Under the pieces are notes generated by a model. That model was not told the origin of the DNA and did not search any database. It saw only the letters and a program-made list of their open reading frames with translations. From Corynebacterium phoceense (lineage in GTDB: Bacteria; Actinomycetota; Actinomycetes; Mycobacteriales; Mycobacteriaceae): a stretch of DNA of 49,727 nucleotides. The translations under genes and the position numbers were made by a program. Positions 8,399 through 16,680 of this stretch are shown piece by piece. Position 1 is the stretch's first letter, and each line of letters begins with the position of its first letter. Location of the stretch: NCBI RefSeq assembly GCF_900092335.1, contig NZ_LT596208.1, positions 100,789 through 150,515 on the forward strand, given 5' to 3'.

Positions 8399-9424
8399 AT
8401 GTCCACTTATTCGCAGACCCTCACATCCCACGGCGATATTCTCGCGAATATCCCAGGTATTTTAGGCTTCTACCCACAAGACTCCCTGGTGCTAGCATTC
8501 TTCAAACAAGCGGAAGACTCACCGCAACTCGCCCTCAGTCCGCTTGCCCGGCTCGATCTTGACGACGTTGTGGAAACGTTGATCAACAACAAGGATCAGT
8601 TCACTACATGGTCTGAACACGCCAACACCGACGCCGTCATCGCCTACGTGGTCAACGAAGACCCATCTGCTGCAGATGAGCTGGCGAAGTTCCTGCTCAG
8701 CGAGGACTCGCCGCTACCAACAGTGCTTGCGATCATCCAAGTCTCTGAGATCGCTTCCGGGACTGGATGGTGGACTGTGTACCAGCAGTCAGACCTTTCA
8801 GCACCGAGCACAGGCGTAGTCAGCGAAGTGGCCAGCTCAGCTGCACTGCAGCAGATGGTTTTAGATACGGGACAGCTACCAGCCCTGTCTCGTGGTGAAC
8901 TAGATGAGCGCCTCAACAGTGCTGAACACGGTATCGACGAAGATGAATACCAGGACATCATCACCGACGTTGAGGCTTACGAAAAAGAGATACACTTCCT
9001 CCGCGATGATCTCCAGCTTGAGTATGAAAAGGCGACAGGGGGTATCGCTGATCCTGCTAACACACGAGCCATTCGTGCAGCACTGAGGTGTTTTACCACA
9101 CCCATGCTGCGGGACCCGTTGCTTGCCGCGCTGCTGGATGAGCCGGAGCAGGGTCTGGCGTTCGCAGAGCTTCTCATGCGAGTGGTACCGCAGGATTGGC
9201 TCAAGATGCGCTCGCAGATAACCGCGACCGTGGCTGTACTGGCTCAAGCGACAGGCCAAACAGGATTTGCAGGCGTAGCCGCGAACAAAGCTACAGAGTT
9301 GAGCGAGACAGAGAATTTCCCTTCTCTAGTGGCTAGATCCATCAACCTTGGTCTGGGCAGCAAGCTGATTACAAGCGTCAAACAGGGTGCAGCGAGGGCG
9401 CACTATCTTTTGTTCGATGCTTAA
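8399..9424 (+). CDS. DUF4192 family protein
   Basis: 341 residues. The N-terminus DILANIPGILGF, then QDSLVL, is the signature of DUF4192, a family confined largely to actinobacteria and common on their plasmids and chromosomes; its biochemical role is unknown to me. I chose ATG 8399 because AAGGA lies 8 bases upstream and homology begins there. The longer in-frame extension to 8246 runs through the inverted repeat and is unlikely. No signal peptide or membrane segment is visible. It is followed by a strong terminator and lies in a run of plasmid-type maintenance genes (recombinase, ArdA, SSB). Confidence 0.8.
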   Translation: MSTYSQTLTSHGDILANIPGILGFYPQDSLVLAFFKQAEDSPQLALSPLARLDLDDVVETLINNKDQFTTWSEHANTDAVIAYVVNEDPSAADELAKFLLSEDSPLPTVLAIIQVSEIASGTGWWTVYQQSDLSAPSTGVVSEVASSAALQQMVLDTGQLPALSRGELDERLNSAEHGIDEDEYQDIITDVEAYEKEIHFLRDDLQLEYEKATGGIADPANTRAIRAALRCFTTPMLRDPLLAALLDEPEQGLAFAELLMRVVPQDWLKMRSQITATVAVLAQATGQTGFAGVAANKATELSETENFPSLVARSINLGLGSKLITSVKQGAARAHYLLFDA

Positions 9425-9434
9425 AAACTTTCAT

Positions 9435-9466
9435 CCCGTTGCAGCACCTGCTGCAGCGGGGTTTTC
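9435..9466 (+). terminator. Rho-independent terminator after DUF4192 gene
   Basis: CCCGTTGCAG (9435-9444) and CTGCAGCGGG (9451-9460) pair with one G-T wobble, followed by GTTTTCG. Confidence 0.8.
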
Positions 9467-9507
9467 GCTTCTACCACCGGGTATCGACTAACAAGGAGGG
9501 CCAAGCT

Positions 9508-10092
9508 ATGTTCACTCAACGAGAAGTACCCGATACTGCTTTAGAGCGCGAGCCTGGAGCAATTGTCGTCTGCAAGCACTGCTATACCGCCAGCGGTGTC
9601 GACAAAGGCAAATTCATTAAAGTATCTGAATGGGAAGACATTCCGACGGCTAAAGACGTTCACGAATGGACGGGGTATCCCATATCAAATAATTGCGATA
9701 CCACGATAATCTTCCGATCTTATGGCCTACCCGAGGGTTACACACTTGAGTCGGGGAGTGTTGAATCATGGGCTGACGCATATGACCGAGTCGGTCACCT
9801 ATTATGGCCAGCGTTTTGCCGCTGGGCTGAAGATGGCGTTGTCGTTGAAGACGCGAACAATGTTCCCGATGTAGCAACATTCAGAGAACAGTTCTGCGGA
9901 TGGTGGCAAGACTTCGAGGAATATGCGCTGAGATTTTCCGAAGATACTGGATTAATGGATGGAGTAGACGCAGACTCGCAGCTTAGGATCTACTTCGACT
10001 GGAGTTCGTGGATCAACGACTTATCCTATGACTACACCGTTTCCGCGACCCGTACCTGTGAAGGCGGCGTGTTCGTCTATCGAAACTTTTAA
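9508..10092 (+). CDS. ArdA-like antirestriction protein
   Basis: 194 residues, strongly acidic. ArdA proteins are DNA mimics that inhibit type I restriction (and often modification) and protect incoming DNA during transfer. The C-terminal half fits the family: a Glu/Asp-rich helix region (FREQFCGWW, then FEEYALRFSEDTGL), YFDWSSWINDL, and the terminal GGVFVYRNF, equivalent to the GGVYVFRN end of ArdA. The start ATG 9508 has AAGGAGG 8 bases upstream. A CxxC pair (VVCKHC, residues 24-27) near the N-terminus is unusual for ArdA and may be a divergent N-terminal domain. Terminators on both sides make it a single-gene unit. The assignment rests on C-terminal resemblance, without a database search. 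Confidence 0.7.
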   Translation: MFTQREVPDTALEREPGAIVVCKHCYTASGVDKGKFIKVSEWEDIPTAKDVHEWTGYPISNNCDTTIIFRSYGLPEGYTLESGSVESWADAYDRVGHLLWPAFCRWAEDGVVVEDANNVPDVATFREQFCGWWQDFEEYALRFSEDTGLMDGVDADSQLRIYFDWSSWINDLSYDYTVSATRTCEGGVFVYRNF

Positions 10093-10099
10093 CTGCTAA

Positions 10100-10136
10100 A
10101 ACCCGTTGTAGCTGAATTCTACAGCGGGTTTCCTTG
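10100..10136 (+). terminator. Rho-independent terminator after ardA-like gene
   Basis: AACCCGTTGTAG and CTACAGCGGGTT (10119-10130) pair almost perfectly around a short loop, followed by TCCTTGTTTTG. Confidence 0.75.
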
Positions 10137-10258
10137 TTTTGTTGGCTCTGTGAACAGGGCAGATGTTCAACTTCTGCAAGTAGGGGAGAAGAGTCTAGAC
10201 AGCAGAGCTGTCTCCAAAGAACGGATTGAATATCCGATTCCAAAACAGGAGGCACACC

Positions 10259-10423
10259 ATGCCGGATTACATGAACACGGACCTAGAGCTGCTCTACATG
10301 CTCGCAGACGGCATCGACGGCGAGGACGCTGACCCGGGTTCAACGCAGGAACTGCGCGACCTGGAAGCAGAGGGGCCAGCCTTCCCTGAGTCGTGCTCTA
10401 ACACGGCACAGCAGCAGCGGTAA
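10259..10423 (+). CDS. Small acidic hypothetical protein (54 aa)
   Basis: ATG 10259 is preceded by AGGAGG at 6 bases, an excellent ribosome site, which supports real translation. The product is acidic (DLELLYMLADGIDGEDAD) without membrane segments or cysteine motifs. I do not recognise the family. It sits 62 bases before ssb and may share its transcript; small acidic proteins in this position on mobile elements can be accessory antirestriction or regulatory factors, but nothing in the sequence proves it. Confidence 0.6.
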   Translation: MPDYMNTDLELLYMLADGIDGEDADPGSTQELRDLEAEGPAFPESCSNTAQQQR

Positions 10424-10485
10424 AACCACTGCTCAAACACAAAATCGAAAGACTACACAGTCAACTACTCATAAGGAGAAAACTA

Positions 10486-10911
10486 ATGTCCAACCCATTC
10501 AACGCAGGCGTCATCACCGGCAATGCAGCACGCGCTCCCAAGCTGTTCGAGCACGCAAACGGCAGCGCAACGGTGAAACTCAATGTCTATGCGCGCAACG
10601 CCTTCAAAAACAAGTCCACCGGCGAGGTTGAGTCCGAGATGGTTGAGCTGACCGGCTACGTCAAGGACGCTGATAACCCCGGCGTCTTTAGCTGCATTCA
10701 TGCCGGAGATCGCATTGCAGTGAGCTACTCGCTGAAAACCGATGTCTTTACCGACAAGGAAGGCGTGAAGCACTACCCGCTGGTCGCACGAATTGATACT
10801 GTGCAGCTCATCGACTCTAAGGCTGAGTCTGCGGCGCGTGCTGCCCGTCGAGGCAACGACGCTGCGGCAGCCGCACTGGCAGGCGCTGGCACCAATGAGA
10901 CACCGTTCTAG
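10486..10911 (+). CDS. ssb: Single-stranded DNA-binding protein (SSB-like)
   Basis: 141 residues, shorter than typical chromosomal actinobacterial SSB. One OB-fold: AGVITGNAARAPKLFEH, VKLNVYARNAF, then VELTGYVKDA, GDRIAVSYSLKTDVF, and a Lys/His strand VKHYPLVARIDTVQL, followed by an Ala/Arg-rich tail and the end NETPF. That end resembles the Asp-Asp-Ile-Pro-Phe tip by which SSB recruits partners, but keeps only one acidic residue. AAGGAG lies about 8 bases upstream. It would coat single strands during transfer or replication of the element; the polymerase/helicase encoded at 34.6-38.8 kb is a natural partner. A strong terminator follows. Confidence 0.85.
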   Translation: MSNPFNAGVITGNAARAPKLFEHANGSATVKLNVYARNAFKNKSTGEVESEMVELTGYVKDADNPGVFSCIHAGDRIAVSYSLKTDVFTDKEGVKHYPLVARIDTVQLIDSKAESAARAARRGNDAAAAALAGAGTNETPF

Positions 10912-10917
10912 TACCGA

Positions 10918-10950
10918 AACCCCGCAGGGAAACCTGCGGGGTTATCTTTT
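10918..10950 (+). terminator. Rho-independent terminator of ssb
   Basis: AACCCCGCAGG (10918-10928), loop GAAA, CCTGCGGGGTT (10933-10943): an 11-bp perfect stem followed by ATCTTTTCTT. Confidence 0.9.
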
Positions 10951-10962
10951 CTTCAAAATACT

Positions 10963-11109
10963 GGGGATGCCGGGTCTGTACGGCGCCGGAGCGTCGACGG
11001 TAAGGAGTGGGCACCCCTCATCACGTACCGCCATTTCGCTAACCACTACACAGTGCAGTACGCGTGTTGTTTTACCCACTGTGTACATGTCTTTTCGTTA
11101 GGTACGGGC
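10963..11109 (+). pseudogene. Coding fragment of unknown family, diverged duplicate of 30117-30285
   Basis: Reading from GATGCCGGG near 10966, the frame gives a peptide containing TYRHFANHYTVQYACCF and runs to a stop at about 11127, inside the IS3 left end. The sequence at about 30130-30285 encodes THCHVANHYRVHYVSCF in an alignable frame. The two DNA copies differ mostly in wobble positions, so both come from a gene, now a 3' fragment in each place. I do not recognise the family. The IS3 left end begins within this fragment. Confidence 0.4.
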
Positions 11110-11204
11110 CTGTCTCCCGAAAAGTAGACATGTTATGAGGTTACCCTCGTTTAGTGGACACCCTATTTGTACGGATCTTGTGTCCGTAAGAGAGGATGTT
11201 CATT

Positions 11205-11513
11205 GTGAGTCAACAGCGCAAGAAATACACGCCGGAGTACCGGCGTGAAGCCGCAAACCTGGTAATCGAGTCAGAGCGACCGATCGCTCATGTGGCTAAG
11301 GAAATCGGTGTTTCCGCCGGGCTTTTAGGCCGGTGGGTCAAACTCGAGCGTGAACGCCGAGGATCCTCAGATGGGATGAGTGAGGCTGATCTTCGTGCTG
11401 AGAATGCTCGTCTGCGCCGTGAGTTGGCAGAAGCCAAGATGGATAATGAGTTTTTGTCAAAAGCGACAGCCTTCTTCGCCGCGAAGCAACGCGAGCAGAA
11501 AAGTTCGAACTAA
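11205..11513 (+). CDS. IS3 transposase OrfA (helix-turn-helix)
   Basis: 102 residues from GTG 11205 (AGAGGA 8 bases upstream; ATG 11196 is the alternative). N-terminal helix-turn-helix (about 15-45: RREAANLVIES, then VAKEIGVSAGLLGRW) binds the inverted repeats. A leucine-zipper-like C-terminal helix (LRAENARLRRELAEAK) mediates multimers. The stop overlaps the orfB start as TAATG, and an AAAAG run just before it is a plausible site for the -1 slip that makes the OrfAB fusion. Confidence 0.88.
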   Translation: MSQQRKKYTPEYRREAANLVIESERPIAHVAKEIGVSAGLLGRWVKLERERRGSSDGMSEADLRAENARLRRELAEAKMDNEFLSKATAFFAAKQREQKSSN

Positions 11514-12412
11514 TGCAGCAGGAGAAGGCAAACTACAGCATCAAACGCATGGCACGGCTATTAAAAGTGTCTCGGTCTGGATACTACAAATGGGCCCATG
11601 CGCAGCAGAAACGACTATCCGGAAAGGATGATCGGTCAGCATTTTACGATGATGTTGACCGAAAGATTCATCAGATTTGGAAAGACTCCGATGAGGTTTA
11701 TGGTGCTCCGCGGATCACCGCAGAGCTCGCCGAGCGCTACTACATTTCACTTAACCGTAAGACTGTGGCGAAGCGGATGCGCATGATGGGCATTGAAGGG
11801 ATTTCACCGCGTGCCTTTGTCCCGGTGACAACCATTCAATCCAAGCGTAAGTCAACTCTTCCTGACCTGGTCAAGCGCATGTTTGATACTGGTCAGCTCA
11901 ACCGGGTGTGGATGTCGGATATTACCTACCTTCGCACCGGTGAGGGCTGGCTGTATTTGTGCGCGGTCCGCGATGGTCATTCCCGCAGGGTACTGGGCTG
12001 GGCAATGGATAGCGTTCAAGACACACACCTGGTTGAACGGGCCCTGCGGATGGCGCATACGCTACGCGGTGACGTTCCTGATGGGCTGGTGTTTCACGCT
12101 GACCGTGGAACGCAATTTACCAGTGAGAAGCTCTGGGAAGTGTGCCGCAACCTGGGCATCGCTCAGTCTGTGGGGCGCACTGGCGTGTGCTTCGATAACG
12201 CGATGGCCGAGTCGTTCTGGTCGACGCTAAAGACTGAATTCTACGACCGTAAGCGATGGCCTACCCGTGATGCTGCACGCAAGGCCGTTGCCTACTGGAT
12301 GGAAGTCGTCTACAACCGCCGGCGCCGGCACTCTGCACTCGGAATGGTCAGCCCCGTCGACTTCGAGAACCACACCGGCTCAATCAACAGCAGAAAAGAA
12401 ATAGCTGCCTAA
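11513..12412 (+). CDS. IS3 transposase OrfB (DDE integrase domain)
   Basis: 299 residues. An HTH_21-type N-terminus (KRMARLLKVSRSGYYKW) is followed by an rve catalytic core with the three acidic residues in WMSDITYL, HADRGTQF and a Glu in NAMAESFWSTLK, the standard DDE spacing of IS3. All catalytic residues are present, so it looks active. It carries out strand transfer of the IS as the OrfAB fusion. Confidence 0.92.
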   Translation: MQQEKANYSIKRMARLLKVSRSGYYKWAHAQQKRLSGKDDRSAFYDDVDRKIHQIWKDSDEVYGAPRITAELAERYYISLNRKTVAKRMRMMGIEGISPRAFVPVTTIQSKRKSTLPDLVKRMFDTGQLNRVWMSDITYLRTGEGWLYLCAVRDGHSRRVLGWAMDSVQDTHLVERALRMAHTLRGDVPDGLVFHADRGTQFTSEKLWEVCRNLGIAQSVGRTGVCFDNAMAESFWSTLKTEFYDRKRWPTRDAARKAVAYWMEVVYNRRRRHSALGMVSPVDFENHTGSINSRKEIAA

Positions 12413-12472
12413 CCACTAGGTAGCTCCACTACGTGTCCACGATTTGCGGGCAACCCCAGTTAGGGGTTAGCT

Positions 12473-13090
12473 ATGCTGCTTGGGCCGTGGACCATGATGT
12501 TTATTTCGCCTTGGCCTAAAGCCATCGATGCCATGCTTGCTGCCATCCACGAACAGACCGTATCCATTGCCGGCGCAGAATACGCCGAACTTGGCGTAGC
12601 AATGTCCGCCACAGATGCACTAACCAAACTCGAGCATCGTAAAGAAATCGAAGCGCAGGTACTCAAGCTGATTCAGGACATTCCGCAGACCGAGATTCTT
12701 TTATCCATGCCTGGTATCGGCCCGCGTAGCGCAGCGCAGATCCTCATGACTGTTGGCGATATGTCCGACTTCCCCGATGCAGCGCACCTAGCATCCTATG
12801 CAGGGCTATCACCGCGGACGAATCAGTCAGGAACGTCTATCATGTCGAATTCGCCTAACCGGGCTGGCAACAAAAAATTAAAGAACGCCCTATGGCAATC
12901 GTCTTTTGCATCGATCAGATTCCACGAGCGTTCCCGGCAATTCTATGAACGAAAACGCAAAGAAGGCAAAAGACACAACGCCGCAGTCGTCGCACTCGCA
13001 CGCCGGCGCCTCAACGTTCTCTTCGCCATGATGCGAAACGGCGAGCTCTACCGAGACATCTCCACAGTCCAGGAGGCCGCAGCAGCCTAG
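12473..13090 (+). pseudogene. IS110-family transposase, 3' fragment
   Basis: About 205 codons of the C-terminal Transposase_20 region: LSMPGIGPRSAAQIL, then DAAHLASYAGLSP and RAGNKKLKNALW, as in IS110/IS1111 transposases. The N-terminal DEDD nuclease domain is missing, since the frame begins directly after the IS3 right end, so the gene is dead. Downstream to about 13235 is the presumed IS110 tail. Confidence 0.8.
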
Positions 13091-13239
13091 AACCAACAGA
13101 CCCTCACCTCAAGCCGATTGCACAGCAAGCCCAATCGGCTCCTCACCGTGCCCGAAAACAACATCCACAAGGAAAAGCAGAAACCCTTCACACCCCCCAA
13201 CAAACTCACCCACGGAATTGACAAACTATATAGGAACAC

Positions 13240-13570
13240 CTCCCTGGGCGATGGTGCAGGCGCGGAGAGCGCCGCTGTTGCCGATGCCGCGCCCAACACC
13301 GCGACGGTAGTAGAGTACCCGCTGCCGGTGCAGGAGTTTGCGGTGACCCGCTACGATTTGCCCGCCGGCACCACGGTTTCCACGCAGCTTCCCGGACCGG
13401 CCATCGCCCTGGCTACTTCTGGTGTGGTCACGGTAAACGACCTGGAGCTAGCCCCGGGCGAGGCCGCCTGGTTGCCGGTAACCGGCGGCGACACTACCCG
13501 CCTTAGCGCGGCCGCGGGTAAAGATTCGCAGCTCTTTATCGCGGCGGCGCGCCCTGCGCGGCAAGTAGCG
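13240..13570 (+). pseudogene. manA: Mannose-6-phosphate isomerase (ManA), C-terminal fragment
   Basis: The peptide matches the C-terminal cupin of class I ManA: PVQEFAVTRYDLPAG, then a beta-strand series through LELAPGEAAWLPV and SQLFIAA. ManA interconverts mannose 6-phosphate and fructose 6-phosphate. Only about 110 residues remain, without a start; the 5' part appears lost at the IS110 insertion. The true stop is unclear because the frame happens to run on through 13828, antisense to the permease gene. It suggests that the downstream ABC and siderophore block was once next to a chromosomal manA in a donor strain. Confidence 0.6.
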
Positions 13571-13595
13571 CTACCGCGCCGCTGGGGACGCCGCC

Positions 13596-13619
13596 GCGCG
13601 ACAAGTAGCACTGTCGCGC
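13596..13619. terminator. Hairpin at the 3' end of the ABC exporter operon
   Basis: GCGCGACA (13596-13603) and TGTCGCGC (13612-13619) form a perfect 8-bp stem just beyond the stop of the minus-strand permease. No clear T-run follows, so termination is only inferred. Confidence 0.5.
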
Positions 13620-13632
13620 TAACCGGCGCTAT

Positions 13633-14454
13633 TTACGACATGGTGGGGCGGCGGAACGCAGCTGCGGCGGCTAGCAGCACTACGGTGAGTGCTACCATCC
13701 AGGCCACGAAAGCCCAGACTGCGGTGCCGGGCTGGCCGGTGGCAAGGATTTCGGCGCTTGGCGTGCCGTCGATGGCGGCGCCGGCGCGGGCGGCGAAGGT
13801 AAGCGGATTCCACCGGGCGATGGGTTGAACCACACCAGCGAATTGCTCCACGGGCACGAGGCCGCCGTTAAGTGCCATGGCCGCCATGATGATGGGGGCC
13901 GGGCCAATGGCGGCCTCCGGGGTGGCGCACATCGCGCCCACCATGGCCGATAGCGAGGCGGCCACCACCGCGCCGAAGATGATGACTAACAGCACCCAGC
14001 CAAACCCGGCCAGCGTGTGAATACGCAGGCCAGAAGCCACGGAAGCCAGCAGCACCGCGCAGCCGGAGATAAGGCTGCGTAAGGAATCGAAACACCAGCG
14101 GCCGAAGATCTCCGGGCTGGTGCCGTAGCGCGTGGTCGCGATGCGGGTGGTGATACCGCGTTGGCGTTCCTTAATTATCTGCGCGGCGGCGGAGGTGCCA
14201 TTCATCAGTTCGCTGGAAAGGATGAGCGCGATGGTAAGCGGTAACGCGTCGAGCGTGGCAGAGCCTTGCGAGGCCGCCATGAGGTCGCCAAACAGCCACC
14301 GCATGACCAGGAACATCAAAACGGGACCAGCCACGGTATTGGTAATTACCGCGCTATCGCGGCGGGCGGCGCGCAGGTGCCTTCCAAAATGCGTGGCGAC
14401 AGTGGACAGCCAGGTGGTGTCGTGCGACACGGTGGCGGTGGTGTGGTTAGTCAT
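13633..14454 (-). CDS. ABC-2 type transporter permease (DrrB-like), second subunit
   Basis: 273 residues with about six hydrophobic segments in the C-terminal two thirds, typical of an ABC-2 exporter permease (DrrB family). ATG 14454 follows a GGAGG site and overlaps the stop of the previous permease gene by 8 bases, so the two are translationally coupled. An N-terminal cytosolic stretch (THFGRHLRAARRDSAV) precedes the first membrane helix. With its partner permease and the ATPase it would export a drug, lipid or natural product. It faces the truncated manA fragment convergently. Confidence 0.85.
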   Translation of the reverse strand: MTNHTTATVSHDTTWLSTVATHFGRHLRAARRDSAVITNTVAGPVLMFLVMRWLFGDLMAASQGSATLDALPLTIALILSSELMNGTSAAAQIIKERQRGITTRIATTRYGTSPEIFGRWCFDSLRSLISGCAVLLASVASGLRIHTLAGFGWVLLVIIFGAVVAASLSAMVGAMCATPEAAIGPAPIIMAAMALNGGLVPVEQFAGVVQPIARWNPLTFAARAGAAIDGTPSAEILATGQPGTAVWAFVAWMVALTVVLLAAAAAFRRPTMS

Positions 14455-15208
14455 GTTTCCTCCCCTGGAAAGCGGTGATAAAGCCCCATACGCCAACGAC
14501 GGTCATGGCGATGAGCCAGCACAGTGCTTCGACTCCGCGCGCCCCCAGGGCAGCGCCACCTAGTAGGTTGCGGGCGGTGTCCAAGATGGGAGATAGCGGT
14601 ACGTGCCGGATGATGGGGCCAATGCCGCCGGGCAGCGCATCCGCAGGCACGAATGCGGTGGAGAACATCACCATGACCAGCACGAGGTTTTGGAAGAGCA
14701 AGGACGCCGAGGTGGGCTTGGGGGCCAACAGGCAGGAGCCATCGATAAACGCGGAGAGGATGATGGTGAGGGCGGCGAAAAGGGCGATGGTAAGGATAAT
14801 ACGACCCGGTCCGGCAGCGTAGCGGGCACCGAGCAGGATCGTGGTGAGGACGACGATGCTGCACGACCACGCGGCGCGGGTGAGATCTGCCAGCAGCCGG
14901 CCGACGACCGTGGCCCAGGCGGGCGTCCCGGTGGCGCGGATGCGGTCGTGGATGCCGTTTTCGGCGTCACGCGTAATCGCCAAGGAGGAGCCCCCGGCGG
15001 CGAACACAATCGCCTGAATAACGCCGGCGGGCAGGAGGAAGGCGGCGTAATCGATGCCGAGTTCCGTCGAAGCCTTGGCGAAGGTGGCGTAAAAGATGAC
15101 CATGAACAGGCTGGGTATTGCCACGGCGGAAACCATTACGGCCTTGTTGCGGACGGTGCGCAGGACATTGCGGTGCCACGAGGCAGCGACTGCTCCGAGC
15201 GCGTTCAC
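14447..15208 (-). CDS. ABC-2 type transporter permease (DrrB-like), first subunit
   Basis: 253 residues from GTG 15208, which overlaps the ATPase stop as GTGA, a coupled start; the longer upstream reading would run through the ATPase gene. ABC-2 features: an amphipathic N-terminus (SWHRNVLRTVRNKAV), six predicted membrane segments, and a conserved middle loop with NGIHDRIRATGTP. It probably forms a heterodimer with the next gene product. The operon is divergent from the acetyltransferase/glycosyltransferase/thioesterase operon, which suggests export of the product of that pathway; this is inference. Confidence 0.85.
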   Translation of the reverse strand: MNALGAVAASWHRNVLRTVRNKAVMVSAVAIPSLFMVIFYATFAKASTELGIDYAAFLLPAGVIQAIVFAAGGSSLAITRDAENGIHDRIRATGTPAWATVVGRLLADLTRAAWSCSIVVLTTILLGARYAAGPGRIILTIALFAALTIILSAFIDGSCLLAPKPTSASLLFQNLVLVMVMFSTAFVPADALPGGIGPIIRHVPLSPILDTARNLLGGAALGARGVEALCWLIAMTVVGVWGFITAFQGRKHD

Positions 15209-16269
15209 TGGGAGCCTCCACCGGTGTGGGGAGCCTGCTGCGCGATGTCGCCGGACCCGGCGATAGCGAAGTAGACATCGTCCAAGGAGGGCGGAACCAA
15301 GGAGACGTCCGCGACCGAGGTGTCGTCGCCATCCCACAAGGCCAGCGCCCGGACTAGGGTGCGGTGGCCATCGGGCGCATCGACGCGCAATACGGTGTCC
15401 TCTTGGCGGCAGTCGATGCGGTGTTCTTGCAAGGTGTGGGTGAGGCGTGCGGCATCGTCCGGGCTAGACATCGTGATGAGGCACACCGTGGTGCCATAGC
15501 GGTCCTTGAGCTCGGCGGGGGTGCCTTCGTCGAGCACCTTGCCTCCGGCGAGCACGGCGACGCGGTCTGCGAGCTGGTCAGCTTCTTCCAGGTATTGGGT
15601 AGTAAGCAGGATCGAGGTGCCGTCGGCCGCCAGCCCGCGGACGGTATCCCACACGGAGCTGCGCGCGGCGGGGTCGAGGCCCGTGGTCGGCTCGTCGAGG
15701 AACAGCAGCGCGGGCGGGACAGTGAGGGAGGCGGCGATATCTAACCGCCGACGCATGCCGCCCGAGTATGCCGAAACCAGGCGGTCGGCGGCGCCAACCA
15801 GATCGAAGCGCTCAAGAAGTTCCGCGGCGCGGGCCTTCGCATCGCTAGCTTTAAGCCCTGCCAGGCGGCCAAAGAAGATGAGGTTTTCCTTGCCGGTAAG
15901 CTCCTCATCCACTGCGGCGTATTGCCCGGTCAGCGCGATGGAAGCGCGCACCTTGGAAGGATCCGTGGCTAAGTTGTGGCCATCGATGATGGCGGTTCCG
16001 CCCGTGGCGGGCAGCAGCGTGGAAAGGACATTGACCAAGGTTGTCTTGCCGGCACCATTGGCGCCTAGGACGGCGAGGATGCCCCCGCGCGGAATGGCGA
16101 GGGTCACACCGCGCAGGATTTCCGTTCGCTTCTTGACTTTTCCCAGGCTACATCGCAGATCTTGGACATCAAGCACCAGGTCGCGGCCTTTTGCGTGGGC
16201 GCTGGTTGAGGGGACTGCGGTGGCGCTGGGGTCACCGCTAGCGGTTGCCGTGGTGGGGTTTTCTTTCAT
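15205..16269 (-). CDS. ABC transporter ATPase (DrrA family)
   Basis: 354 residues. Walker A GANGAGKTT, signature YSGGMRRRLDIA, Walker B LLFLDEPTTGLDP, and an H-loop position replaced by Gln (LLTTQYLEEADQLADR), which is usual for DrrA-type ATPases of antibiotic exporters. The C-terminal region (DRYGTTVCLIT onwards) is the DrrA-associated DUF4162-like domain. A 25-residue low-complexity N-terminal extension (TATASGDPSATAVPSTSA) is unusual. It energises the two downstream permeases. The promoter should lie between 16270 and about 16400, where a palindrome is seen. Confidence 0.92.
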   Translation of the reverse strand: MKENPTTATASGDPSATAVPSTSAHAKGRDLVLDVQDLRCSLGKVKKRTEILRGVTLAIPRGGILAVLGANGAGKTTLVNVLSTLLPATGGTAIIDGHNLATDPSKVRASIALTGQYAAVDEELTGKENLIFFGRLAGLKASDAKARAAELLERFDLVGAADRLVSAYSGGMRRRLDIAASLTVPPALLFLDEPTTGLDPAARSSVWDTVRGLAADGTSILLTTQYLEEADQLADRVAVLAGGKVLDEGTPAELKDRYGTTVCLITMSSPDDAARLTHTLQEHRIDCRQEDTVLRVDAPDGHRTLVRALALWDGDDTSVADVSLVPPSLDDVYFAIAGSGDIAQQAPHTGGGSQ

Positions 16270-16295
16270 GATTCATCCCTGGATATACGTCAATG

Positions 16296-16306
16296 GTCTA
16301 TTAGAC
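16296..16306. promoter_or_regulatory. Palindrome upstream of the ABC exporter operon (possible operator)
   Basis: GTCTA-T-TAGAC, 27 bases upstream of the ATPase start codon. Short perfect palindromes in this position are typical of repressor sites; the regulator is not in the neighbourhood. Confidence 0.3.
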
Positions 16307-16532
16307 GGCGCACCGATTCTCCTACCGCAGAAGGAAAACCGATTATTGCCCGCGAACGATGGATTGTGGTCCACGGAGCAAGCGCCTGGGGTAGTGCCAA
16401 CTAATCCTTAGAAAATGATGTATGTCTAGCGGCACCGGGTCGTGCACAGCGCCCCGCAGGAGAGGGCTGCACAGGTCGGCTGATCGGCGGCGACGCTGCA
16501 GGTTGCTGCAAAGTTGAGCATACCATAATTAG

Positions 16533-16572
16533 GCATGGCATGCTTGACAATTAAGTCGAAGGCCTGTAAGCT
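16533..16572 (+). promoter_or_regulatory. Promoter of the acetyltransferase-glycosyltransferase-thioesterase-ABC operon
   Basis: TTGACA (16544-16549), 17-base spacer, TAAGCT (16567-16572), about 110 bases before the ATG at 16681. Directly upstream and touching the -35 box is the palindrome GCATG-G-CATGC (16533-16543), a good place for a repressor. The flanking TTAGG at 16529 is weakly like a DtxR box, but the full site matches only about 11 of 19 consensus positions. The rest of 16307-16680 shows no gene. Confidence 0.5.
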
Positions 16573-16680
16573 ACCAAGTGTGAGCTAAGAATCTGGGTAT
16601 TCCGACTAGTCAGGGTCAAACCGCGTGGCTGACCGTAATTCGTATTGTGGCTCGCGCCTCTCAAGCGCAAAGGAGTATCC

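Larger units (their letters stand above)
11111..12458 (+). mobile_element. IS3-family insertion sequence
   Basis: About 1.35 kb with two overlapping frames (orfA, orfB). The imperfect terminal inverted repeats begin TGTCTCCCGAAAAGTAGACA at the left and, on the other strand, TGGGGTTGCCCGCAAATCGT at the right, both ending in GACA-type segments. The ends are approximate and no clean target duplication is visible. It has landed at an IS110 copy and appears to have removed that element's 5' part. Confidence 0.75.

Noticed and set aside
16529-16547. DtxR (iron repressor) box before the acetyltransferase operon
   Set aside because: Only about 11 of 19 consensus positions match and the second half-site is poor. 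An iron link is plausible from context but not shown by this site.
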